A DNA stretch of 23,535 bases from an uncultured Fretibacterium sp. (GTDB lineage: Bacteria; Synergistota; Synergistia; Synergistales; Aminobacteriaceae): NCBI GenBank assembly GCA_937892105.1, contig CALAUZ010000220.1, positions 1 through 23,535 of the forward strand, in the 5' to 3' direction. The translations under genes were made by a program, and so were the position numbers. The notes below the pieces were generated by a model that had not been told where the DNA came from, ran no database searches, and worked only from the letters and a program-made list of their open reading frames with translations. Below are positions 15,424 to 22,218 of the stretch, piece after piece. How positions within the stretch are numbered: position 1 is the stretch's first letter; each line of letters begins with the position of its first letter.

Positions 15424-17613
15424 TTATTCATTCGTGATAAGCTCTGTGTAATACTCACAGCGTCCCATAAGCTCGCCGTGAGTGCCTTTGTCCAGAATAT
15501 GCCCGTCCTTCATAACGATAATTTCGTCGCAGTCCCGGATTATCGAGAGCCTGTGCGAAATTATTATTCGGGTTATTCCCCTCTGGTTAATGGACTTCAT
15601 AAGGTCATATTCTGTCTTAGTATCAAGCGCGCTCGTTGCTTCGTCCATAATTATTATTGTGGGGTCTTGAGCCAATACTCCGGCAATCTCTATTCTTTGA
15701 CGCTGACCGCCGGAAAAGTTTTTGCCCTCCTCCTGAACTTCAGCAGAGTAGTCGCCTTCTCTCTGGATTATCTCATCATGAATTGAAGCATCACGTGCCG
15801 CCAAGATTACCTCGAAATTCTCTATCGACTTGTCCCACATGCGGATATTGTTCGCAACGGTGTCCTCAAAGAGCGTTATATCCTGATTCACACATGCGAC
15901 CGAACTTGTGAATACATTGCGGTTGATTTCGTTTATAGGTCTGCCGTCAAACAGGATTTCTCCGCTCCACACAGGGTATAAACCAGTAATCAGCTTTGCC
16001 ACTGTCGATTTGCCGCACCCCGAAGAGCCAACTATAGCAACGCTCTTTCCTCTTTCAACTCTCATAGAGAAGTCCTCAAGTATAGGCTTATCCAGTTTGT
16101 TGTAGCCGAAAGTTACATGTTTGACCTCAACAAGCCCGGATAATTTGTCGAGTTCTTCATCAGGCAAGGCTTTTATATCCGAATACTCTGTATCTAAAGG
16201 ATACTTGAAGACATCTTGAACACGTTCCATCTGTGTACGCATTTCCTGTATCTGCTGGCCCGCCTGTATAAGAGAGCTTGCAGGAGTGGAGAATGCCAGA
16301 AGATAGCCGTTGAACGCAGAAATTAAACCTATCGTCCATTCGCCGCTCATAATGAGCCTTATTCCCAGAAACAGAATCAGGTTCGACGTAAACAAAGCTA
16401 AAAGAGAAGGAAGCTGTCCAAGAGTTTGGTTTAACTTTGCGTACCTTACTGACTGAGAAAATGCATTAGCCTGAAAGCCTGCCCACCGTGCAAAAAATCC
16501 GTTCTCAGCTCCGGCTGATTTTATCGTCTCGATCATGTTAATTCCCATCAGTGTAGTACCTTGCAAATTACCCATATCTCGTGCCTGAACCCGTGCTATA
16601 TCAATGCGCTTTGCTGAAATTATTTTTGCTATAACGAGATTGATGAAGACTGACAGGATACCTATCAAGGCAAGTAATGGACTGTAATTTATCATGATGA
16701 CAAGATTCAGCACCATTGCGGCGAAATCGAGCAACAAAGGCGTAAACGTATTTATCAGCGTGTTCGTAATTTCCTGATTGGACTGCTGACGCTGGACAAT
16801 ATCTCCGGCCATTCTCTGCTCGAAAAACTCAACAGGCAATCTCAGAATGTGCCACAAGAACGACGTATTAGCGATCGCCGCCATTTTCCCCTGCAACTTC
16901 AAGAGATAAACCGTTTTTATCCATAGTGAGGCGACTTGTGAGGCAATGGTCAATCCCGTAAGCACAAAAAATCCTCTTGACCACTGCACAGAATTTCCAG
17001 TCAAAAGATTATCCACAAAAAAGCGCGAGAAAGCCGGCATAAGCATTCCAGTTAATGAAGCTATCAGGGTAGTTATTGCAATGAGGAGAAACATTTGAAG
17101 AGTCCCGCGCAGTCTCTCAGAAGCGAACTTCAGAATTGAAGCGGGCTTTCCTCCGGGTTCAAAATCTTCCGAAGGGTCAAGGAGTATACATATCCCAGAA
17201 TACGATCTCTCGAATTCCTTAAATGTAAGTTTTACTTTGCCTCTGGCAGGATCATTTACAAATACATGCCCCCCCCCCCCCGTAAATCCACTTACCACAA
17301 CAAAGTGATTATTCTCCCAGAAAACTATAGCCGGGAATGTTCCGTTTGTCCGCAGAGTTTCTGCCTCACATCTGAAAGCACGAGGTTGCAGGTGATACTT
17401 TTTAGCAACTGTAAACATACTCTTCATGTTCGAGCCGTCTCTGGAAACTCCACACTCCTTGCGTAACTGTTCCAGAGGTATCCACAGCCCGAAATAAGCA
17501 AGTACCATCGCAAGGGAGGCCGCTCCGCATTCGAGAGCTTCCATCTGCATTATCACAGGAACTTTTGCTACACCGTTCGTAACAGGATGACGTACTTTAT
17601 TCTCGTTGAACAT
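15424..17613 (-). CDS. Peptidase C39-containing bacteriocin ABC exporter (NHLM type)
   Basis: 729 residues: C39 peptidase domain (about 15-145), six TM helices (about 165-450) and ATPase. The peptidase has the oxyanion Gln23, catalytic Cys29 in LECGAAS, His103 in NNHFVVV and Asp121 in NDPARG, so it should cut leaders after GG. ATPase motifs: Walker A GSSGCGKST (529-537), SGGQRQR (634-640), IIIMDEATSAL (about 653-663). The cognate substrate is the precursor whose leader ends AVAGG. The GGGG at 112-115, between catalytic His and Asp, is encoded by 13 consecutive G; the loop appears about two residues longer than I expect for the family. One base more or less would put a stop codon a few codons later, so expression may be phase-variable. 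Nine bases separate it from the HlyD-like gene. Confidence 0.93.
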   Translation of the reverse strand: MFNENKVRHPVTNGVAKVPVIMQMEALECGAASLAMVLAYFGLWIPLEQLRKECGVSRDGSNMKSMFTVAKKYHLQPRAFRCEAETLRTNGTFPAIVFWENNHFVVVSGFTGGGGHVFVNDPARGKVKLTFKEFERSYSGICILLDPSEDFEPGGKPASILKFASERLRGTLQMFLLIAITTLIASLTGMLMPAFSRFFVDNLLTGNSVQWSRGFFVLTGLTIASQVASLWIKTVYLLKLQGKMAAIANTSFLWHILRLPVEFFEQRMAGDIVQRQQSNQEITNTLINTFTPLLLDFAAMVLNLVIMINYSPLLALIGILSVFINLVIAKIISAKRIDIARVQARDMGNLQGTTLMGINMIETIKSAGAENGFFARWAGFQANAFSQSVRYAKLNQTLGQLPSLLALFTSNLILFLGIRLIMSGEWTIGLISAFNGYLLAFSTPASSLIQAGQQIQEMRTQMERVQDVFKYPLDTEYSDIKALPDEELDKLSGLVEVKHVTFGYNKLDKPILEDFSMRVERGKSVAIVGSSGCGKSTVAKLITGLYPVWSGEILFDGRPINEINRNVFTSSVACVNQDITLFEDTVANNIRMWDKSIENFEVILAARDASIHDEIIQREGDYSAEVQEEGKNFSGGQRQRIEIAGVLAQDPTIIIMDEATSALDTKTEYDLMKSINQRGITRIIISHRLSIIRDCDEIIVMKDGHILDKGTHGELMGRCEYYTELITNE
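17269..17281 (-). repeat. Homopolymeric G13 tract inside the C39 exporter gene
   Basis: Thirteen consecutive C on the plus strand, G on the coding strand, encode the last base of Thr111 and Gly112-115. With 14 G the frame meets TGA six codons after the tract; with 12 G it meets TAA four to five codons after. The in-frame state here is the ON form. Such tracts are classic slippage-prone contingency loci; a sequencing length error is possible. Confidence 0.8.
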
Positions 17614-17622
17614 CTTGACTCC

Positions 17623-18093
17623 TTACTTCAGCAGAAAAGAAAGAGGTCTTACTGTATCAACCACATACACAGCACGAGAAACTCTTTCGGGTGCTCCCTG
17701 AATGTGCATAGCAACCTTCATCAGCTTGTCGCCATCATTAAGTCCCATCATCAGCGCATTGCTCTCACCGACAAGTTCAACCACCTTTCTGTAAGGCGTA
17801 GTTGATTCGTCTACCTGCTCAACATTTCCGCTAAGACCTGAATTAGCGATACGAACAGTCATTCCCTTCTTAAGTCGTGAAGCATTATCCGGCGAAATAA
17901 AAGCTAACGACGAGCCATCTTCAGTGTACATGTATGATGAGAACGAGACTTCAAGCCGCCCCATAAGTACCCAGAACAAAAACCCTGTCAGAAAAATCAA
18001 TATCGACGACAGAATCAACCATGCTCCCGGTGCTGTTACGTGAATATAATCATTAAGCTGCTCCGGTGATGTTATTTTTTCATTATCAGGCAT
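17623..18093 (-). CDS. Short HlyD-like membrane protein of the NHLM export system
   Basis: 156 residues. The N-terminal SPEQLNDYIHVTAPGAWLIL leads into one TM helix (about 24-45), then a periplasmic part with a small beta-rich module: ISPDNASRLKKGMTVRIANSGLSGNVEQVD resembles the barrel/lipoyl edge of HlyD proteins. The position and N-terminus fit the NHLM 'secretion protein' family, but it lacks the long coiled-coil hairpin that would let it reach an outer-membrane channel, and so is much shorter than typical adaptors. It overlaps the regulator gene by 8 bases and sits 9 bases before the C39 exporter. Likely an accessory subunit of the inner-membrane exporter. Confidence 0.75.
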   Translation of the reverse strand: MPDNEKITSPEQLNDYIHVTAPGAWLILSSILIFLTGFLFWVLMGRLEVSFSSYMYTEDGSSLAFISPDNASRLKKGMTVRIANSGLSGNVEQVDESTTPYRKVVELVGESNALMMGLNDGDKLMKVAMHIQGAPERVSRAVYVVDTVRPLSFLLK

Positions 18094-18907
18094 TATATGC
18101 TTCTCCTTCCGAAGATGTGTTAAGTGCGTCCAAAGAAAACTCCGACCAGCTATAACATGTCAGATAGTCTCCACGATAACGCCTTACAGCTGATGGGTCT
18201 CCCCTCATATAAAGGTAGGCATCACATTCAAAACTACCAGGATTTACAGCGAGGTGGTTTTTTGTACGCACCAAAATATTTTTTATCCCTGCGTCTTCAA
18301 GCGTTCTAGACAGGGAATTAACTATAACATGATAATAAGCATTGCTGATTTTGCCGTAAGGTTTATCTTCAAACAATACTGCACATGCTTCACGAGCTGT
18401 AACTGCTAACCCGCGCCGGTCAACAAGCAGTGCTAGAAGTTCTTTAGCCTTGCTTCGTGGGAAATCTATCATTTTGCCGTCAAGAAATACGCTGAAACCT
18501 CCGAAGGTCTGCACATAAACTTTACCATTTAACTTCAACTGCGCCGGGTAATAATATAAAAGGTAGTCAAGCTCTCTACGTATATCCTCTTCCGAAACTT
18601 TCTTCAACAGGTAAGCACCGGCATGAACCGAGAATGCTTCCTGAAAGTATTTCCGGGATTTTGTGATAAAGATTACATGAGTATCCTTGTGAATAGTCTT
18701 AAGACGTGCGGCAAGTTCAATGCCGTTCATTTTCCCGGCCTCAAGCTCAACTTCAATGAATGCGACATCAAAGCTCAACGATGATAACTCTAATGCTTCT
18801 TCCGCTGAAGGTATGCTGAAAACCCGAACTTCCGGCCTTACTACTTTTAGTAACTCCGCAAAAGCATCAAGGTCCAGCCTCTTGTTATCCACGACTAAAA
18901 AACTCAT
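18086..18907 (-). CDS. Atypical response regulator with SARP-like winged-helix output
   Basis: 273 residues. Residues 1-118 form a receiver-like domain, but the phosphoacceptor position in VAFIEVEL is Glu52 instead of Asp, and the acidic pair is Asp7-Asn8. The LLKKVSE segment keeps the conserved Lys. Residues 125-225 look like the trans_reg_C/SARP winged helix (VQTFGGFSVFLDGKMIDFPRSKAKELLALLVDRRG). No histidine kinase gene is nearby. Glu often mimics a phosphorylated Asp, so the protein may be constitutively active or regulated by other means, perhaps peptide binding. A strong AAGGAGG lies 6 bases before the ATG, and its 3' end overlaps the HlyD-like gene by 8 bases. It is the natural candidate to control this operon. 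Confidence 0.85.
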   Translation of the reverse strand: MSFLVVDNKRLDLDAFAELLKVVRPEVRVFSIPSAEEALELSSLSFDVAFIEVELEAGKMNGIELAARLKTIHKDTHVIFITKSRKYFQEAFSVHAGAYLLKKVSEEDIRRELDYLLYYYPAQLKLNGKVYVQTFGGFSVFLDGKMIDFPRSKAKELLALLVDRRGLAVTAREACAVLFEDKPYGKISNAYYHVIVNSLSRTLEDAGIKNILVRTKNHLAVNPGSFECDAYLYMRGDPSAVRRYRGDYLTCYSWSEFSLDALNTSSEGEAYNA

Positions 18908-18939
18908 TCAATACCTCCTTATAATTATTCTTGCTTGTA

Positions 18940-18945
18940 ATTATA
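18940..18945 (-). promoter_or_regulatory. Possible internal promoter before the regulator gene
   Basis: The minus strand has a perfect TATAAT here, 33 bases before the regulator ATG. The best -35 is TTTACT with a short 15-base spacer. The 102-base gap is the only large one in the operon, so a second transcription start for regulator and export genes is plausible. Confidence 0.4.
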
Positions 18946-18963
18946 TAACAAGATTAAGGAAGT

Positions 18964-19011
18964 AAAAAAATGAGTATTTTATTCTGAAGCTATGAACGCT
19001 CAACTTAGCTT
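18964..19011 (-). terminator. Possible leaky terminator after the radical SAM gene
   Basis: On the minus strand TAGCTT/AAGCTA arms (18987-18992 and 19006-19011) form a perfect 6-base stem with a 13-base loop overlapping the maturase stop codon. Seven T (18964-18970) come 16 bases later, too far for an efficient terminator. It may attenuate read-through from precursor and maturase into the export genes. Confidence 0.3.
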
Positions 19012-20476
19012 AGTCCTTACCGTTCTGCCATAACGGATCATCAAGCACTGGTGATGTTGCATCAGGCCGGACACTCTTAACTGCCGCTATTATCTTTGCA
19101 ACCCAGCCGCCGCGATATAGTTCGCAAGAGCCGGGAGATTTGCCCATAACATCATCGCCATTTACTTCCAGAGCATCGGCACGACATCCGCCGTAACATC
19201 TCAAAGAATACTTGCACTTCCTGCAATCCTCATGAAGCGAGAAATATTCGCTTGCTCTAGTGTCAATCAGCTTCATATAGCTTGAATCAGTTATGCACTG
19301 GGCAAGTCCTCGTTCCGTAATAAGCGGGTAATTTTCCTGAATCTTCATACCGGATAAAGCCATACACGGCAATGTCCTGCTCTCTGGCGAAATATACATA
19401 ACATGCCTTGCGTGCCCACACATGCACATCGTTGAAGGTTCGCAGACGGACTTATAGCTGGGAATGTCAAACTGCTTCGGACGCTTTGGACTTGCCATGA
19501 AGAAGCCGCCAAGCATTACTCCTGTTGGCATACCATCTTCATAGTACTGAGGAATATAGTCCAAGTAGAGCTGATAAAGTTCTTTCATGCTAATCGATTC
19601 ACCATAACCGTTTTTGCGCCATTCACCAGAATCTGAAACAGGATTGGTCTTTACTGAACGGACACCTAATGCGCCGAGATGCTTTACGCTTGCCCTGAGA
19701 GTGTGCTTATTGTGTTGGTGAATACACATTTCAGAACCTGTCGGGAAACCCATATCACGGCAAAGAGCAAACGCACGGTTCACTATCTCCTCTGCTCCCT
19801 TAATGCCGCGTAACCAGTCGTGCCAGCCCTTACCATCATAGCTCATGTTAAACTCGGGGTGAATATTTCTTGCGTCAAGTTCCTTCAGCAGTTTCTCGTT
19901 GACAAGCGCACCGTTCGAGTATATCTCTTTGATGTAAATATCACGCTCAAGAAGGGCATCGACTATCTCAAGAAAATCACTTCGTATTAAAGGTTCTCCG
20001 CCGGTCAGCGAGACACTCATCACTCCGCAATCACTTAACTGCTGAACAATGTTCATGATGACTTCGTGGGACAGCTCGCCGAGCTTTGCGTCTGGTGCTG
20101 ACATATAGCAATGACGGCATTTGTAGTTGCATTTGCCGGTAATTGACCAGTGAGCCTGACGGATATAACGCACAGGGTATTTCCTGTACTTCTGCTTTTC
20201 CGTGAGGCCATGACCAGGCTCGCAAGGTTCTATCACGCCATAGCGTTCGGCATCAGCGACGAAATCACGCACATGTTCAGGAATGAACGACAGAGATAAA
20301 TCAACACTCCCATCACATAAATCAATCGCTCTCATAGCTTCGGAGTTCAGAAACTCAGCGTAACCGTTGTTGAGATTGATTAACGCATAAGGGAGCTTGT
20401 CGTAACCCCGCAAAATAAAGTTATCCTTTAACCTGTAATACAAATTTTTCCCCTCTAAAAAATAATTGCTGCCCAT
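19010..20476 (-). CDS. Radical SAM/SPASM RiPP maturase with N-terminal RRE
   Basis: 488-residue peptide-modifying enzyme. Residues 1-90 look like a PqqD-like RiPP recognition element (RLKDNFILRGYDKLPYALIN...). The radical SAM cluster motif CNYKCRHC is at 116-123 and GGEP at 159-162. The C-terminal SPASM region has Cys345, Cys351, Cys353, Cys371, Cys418, Cys421, Cys427, Cys431 and Cys451, enough for two auxiliary iron-sulfur clusters. Enzymes of this kind make thioether or C-C crosslinks in ribosomal peptides; the Cys-rich precursor 35 bases upstream is the expected substrate. The ATG at 20476 has no clear Shine-Dalgarno; a TTG at 20443 follows AGAGGGG by about six bases and would remove 11 residues while keeping the RRE. 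Sactipeptide or ranthipeptide chemistry is likelier than others but unproven. Confidence 0.93.
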   Translation of the reverse strand: MGSNYFLEGKNLYYRLKDNFILRGYDKLPYALINLNNGYAEFLNSEAMRAIDLCDGSVDLSLSFIPEHVRDFVADAERYGVIEPCEPGHGLTEKQKYRKYPVRYIRQAHWSITGKCNYKCRHCYMSAPDAKLGELSHEVIMNIVQQLSDCGVMSVSLTGGEPLIRSDFLEIVDALLERDIYIKEIYSNGALVNEKLLKELDARNIHPEFNMSYDGKGWHDWLRGIKGAEEIVNRAFALCRDMGFPTGSEMCIHQHNKHTLRASVKHLGALGVRSVKTNPVSDSGEWRKNGYGESISMKELYQLYLDYIPQYYEDGMPTGVMLGGFFMASPKRPKQFDIPSYKSVCEPSTMCMCGHARHVMYISPESRTLPCMALSGMKIQENYPLITERGLAQCITDSSYMKLIDTRASEYFSLHEDCRKCKYSLRCYGGCRADALEVNGDDVMGKSPGSCELYRGGWVAKIIAAVKSVRPDATSPVLDDPLWQNGKD

Positions 20477-20492
20477 ATTTCAGGACAGCTTC

Positions 20493-20509
20493 AAAGTTTC
20501 GAGAAACCC
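20493..20509 (-). other. Small hairpin between precursor and maturase genes
   Basis: In minus-strand RNA GUUU-CUCG-AAAC forms a four-base stem extendable by G-U pairs, starting three bases past the precursor stop. There is no U-tract. It could stabilise the precursor mRNA 3' end and lower maturase expression relative to precursor, a common need in RiPP operons. Weak evidence. Confidence 0.25.
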
Positions 20510-20511
20510 TA

Positions 20512-20886
20512 TTAGTCGTCGTCGCCGCTGCCAGTGCCCTTGTAGACACATGCACATGCGCCAAGTCCTGACCCTGCACCTACGAAGCTGCAGTCGCACT
20601 TCCAGCCGTAGCCGCCGCCTGAGCCGCTGCGATAGCAGTTGCACCAATTCGTGCCGCCTGCTACTGCCTTGAGTTCGTCCTCACTGACTGACTCCATTGC
20701 TTCAGCCTTGAAGCCGTGTGCCTCCGCTACCTTCTCGACTGCCGCTTCCGTAGCCTTCTCGGCCTCTGCTTCGAGTCCCTTTGCCTTGATGAATGCTCCG
20801 AGTGCTTCGAGCGTTGCCTTGTCGACCTCAGCGTTTAACGCCTTATCCTTCGCTACTGCTTCGATGAACTTCTTACTTAATGCCAT
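20512..20886 (-). CDS. Nif11-type RiPP precursor peptide with three Cys-x-Cys units
   Basis: 124-residue precursor. The leader (1-78) is Ala/Glu/Lys-rich and Nif11-like, FIEAVAKDKALNAEV at the start and SVSEDELKAVAGG at the end, with the double-glycine cleavage site at 77-78. The 46-residue core starts TNWCNC and holds exactly six Cys in three Cys-x-Cys pairs (CNC, CDC, CAC; core positions 4/6, 19/21, 33/35), separated by Gly/Ser-rich spacers and ending GTGSGDDD. Units two and three share C-x-C-x-(F/Y)-x-G-x-G-S-G. Start chosen at 20886, after AAAGGAG and a 9-base spacer; an upstream ATG at 20907 overlaps that ribosome binding site. First gene of the twelve-gene run, followed by the maturase. 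Final activity (antimicrobial, signalling, metal binding) cannot be told. Confidence 0.93.
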   Translation of the reverse strand: MALSKKFIEAVAKDKALNAEVDKATLEALGAFIKAKGLEAEAEKATEAAVEKVAEAHGFKAEAMESVSEDELKAVAGGTNWCNCYRSGSGGGYGWKCDCSFVGAGSGLGACACVYKGTGSGDDD

Positions 20887-21108
20887 GAGAATATTTCTCC
20901 TTTCCATATTAACCCGCTACTTCATATTTCATGCAGGTCTTTGTTTACTACGGAAGAAAGTTTAACACTCGGTATATTACAAAGTACAAACAAAATTTGC
21001 TAAATTAGTAAGTATTTTTAGGTATTTTGCTATAGAAAAGTGATTTGTGGTTGAATTGTTATTTTGTATTATTATATACAAAAAAAATTGACGAAGAGGT
21101 TATTAACG
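20887..21108. promoter_or_regulatory. Divergent promoter region between the RiPP operon and the metallopeptidase gene
   Basis: An AT-rich 222-base gap between divergent genes. For the plus-strand gene TTGTGG (21045-21050), a 16-base spacer and TATTAT (21067-21072) is the best sigma-70 match. For the RiPP operon I see no convincing hexamer pair, which would agree with dependence on an activator such as the operon's own regulator or an alternative sigma factor. No gene or terminator is seen inside. Confidence 0.45.
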
Positions 21109-21927
21109 GTGAACGATACCGAGAGAATTGAACTCGAAAACTATTTGGCTAACCATTTCAACAAACAAGAGCAGATTGAAGATTATGGTGATGAATTTAT
21201 TCCACAGTGGCAGGAATGGTTACGAAATCACGAAGTTCCTGAAATCCTGAACGATATAATTTGCTCAAAGCGTCCTGTCAAGTTCGCAAGCCCTGAAAGC
21301 ATTAAGATAGAGATTTATGAAGCTGCCGCAGGGAAAGTTCCTGTTATAATTTTTGGAGACAACGCGGACTTTGAGAACTTCATTGTGAACTTAATCTATA
21401 AGGGAATGAAGCCGGATAATATTTCACAGATGGGAGCATCGTTCATTTACGGAAAGAGACAGCGTTTTCTGGCTCTCTCAAAGAAGTATTACAGCAACAC
21501 TCCGCCTGAATATATCGGGCTTTCTCCTGAAGAGTGGCGGGAAAAGTCCATGATTATACGGCGCGAACACGAATGCACTCATTACTACACAAAAAAGTTC
21601 TACGGTTCAGCGTCTAATAACCTTCACGATGAACTTATTGCAGACTTCTTCGGATTATACGAGGCGTTTGGACGTTACGACGCGAAATTATTCCAGCACT
21701 TTATGGGGATTGACGGGACACATGATGGCAGGCTGTCGCTCTATACGCTCGGGCTTTCTCCTAAAGTCAGAGAAGCAATAGCAGACATAGCGCGTAAATG
21801 TTCCGATATTCTGGAGGAGTGGTCAAAGTCTGATAACTTCATTAAATTAAGCCGAACTGAAAGAATAAATTATCTTTGCGAAACAAGTATCAAGGAAATG
21901 GCAGGATTACACTATAATATAGTTTAA
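21109..21927 (+). CDS. Putative zinc metallopeptidase (HExxH protein), function unknown
   Basis: About 272 residues, no signal peptide or TM segment, so cytoplasmic. HECTH at 154-158 is an HExxH zinc site, and HDELIAD (173-179) supplies a possible third ligand (Glu175) in gluzincin-like spacing. Around it REHECTHYYTKKFYGSASNNLHDELIADFFG is the most conserved-looking part. The N-terminal 100 residues are a mixed helical region. Start chosen at GTG 21109, preceded by AAGAGG; a TTG at 21064 would add a Tyr/Lys stretch without a ribosome binding site. It is divergent from the RiPP operon and 16 bases before a small double-glycine peptide gene, so leader removal, product degradation or immunity are candidate roles. 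I do not recognise a characterised homologue. Confidence 0.7.
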   Translation: MNDTERIELENYLANHFNKQEQIEDYGDEFIPQWQEWLRNHEVPEILNDIICSKRPVKFASPESIKIEIYEAAAGKVPVIIFGDNADFENFIVNLIYKGMKPDNISQMGASFIYGKRQRFLALSKKYYSNTPPEYIGLSPEEWREKSMIIRREHECTHYYTKKFYGSASNNLHDELIADFFGLYEAFGRYDAKLFQHFMGIDGTHDGRLSLYTLGLSPKVREAIADIARKCSDILEEWSKSDNFIKLSRTERINYLCETSIKEMAGLHYNIV

Positions 21928-21943
21928 GGCGGAGTATATCGAC

Positions 21944-22159
21944 ATGAGCAGGCGAATAACGAAAAAAAATAAGCCAAAAGATTGCGGCACTCTTTTGTCA
22001 GAACACATACTTGAAAATTATTCAGGCGGTTTTGGGGCAGGGTTTAATGATTTAACTCGCTTAAAGGTTCATTGTCCAGTCGCTGGCTGTGATTTTGAAT
22101 GTAACACTTTTGGAGAAATGAATATACATATGAGGAAAGACCACCCTGAACATTGCTGA
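21944..22159 (+). CDS. Small double-glycine peptide with C2H2 zinc-finger-like core
   Basis: 71 residues. The N-terminal half is basic and ends LLSEHILENYSGG (17-29), close to the double-glycine leader motif of bacteriocin and Nif11 peptides. The C-terminal half has Cys44, Cys49, His62 and His67 in a C-x4-C-x12-H-x4-H pattern typical of a C2H2 zinc finger, with extra Cys53, His70 and a C-terminal Cys71. A good ribosome binding site (GGCGGAG, 9-base spacer) precedes the ATG, and the gene is 16 bases after the metallopeptidase, so the two form an operon. It could be a second exported peptide of the C39 transporter or an intracellular regulator or partner of the peptidase. No known family recognised. 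Confidence 0.7.
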   Translation: MSRRITKKNKPKDCGTLLSEHILENYSGGFGAGFNDLTRLKVHCPVAGCDFECNTFGEMNIHMRKDHPEHC

Positions 22160-22161
22160 GA

Positions 22162-22218
22162 AAAGCCCGCTACAACATCTGGTACATAAAAATACATTCA
22201 CTATCGTAGCGTGGCTTT
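22162..22218 (-). terminator. Inverted repeat between convergent genes, likely terminator
   Basis: AAAGCC-CGCTAC (22162-22173) is matched by GTAGCG-T-GGCTTT (22206-22218), a 12-base stem with one bulge and a 32-base loop. In the minus direction it ends the acetyltransferase transcript (stem followed by TTTTC) and overlaps the last codons of that gene; in the plus direction it lies just after the small peptide gene. Confidence 0.45.

Noticed and set aside
20512..20886. SCIFF (six Cys in forty-five residues) precursor
   Set aside because: The Cys number and length nearly fit, but the conserved SCIFF sequence is absent, and the Nif11-type leader with GG and the CxC pairing are different.
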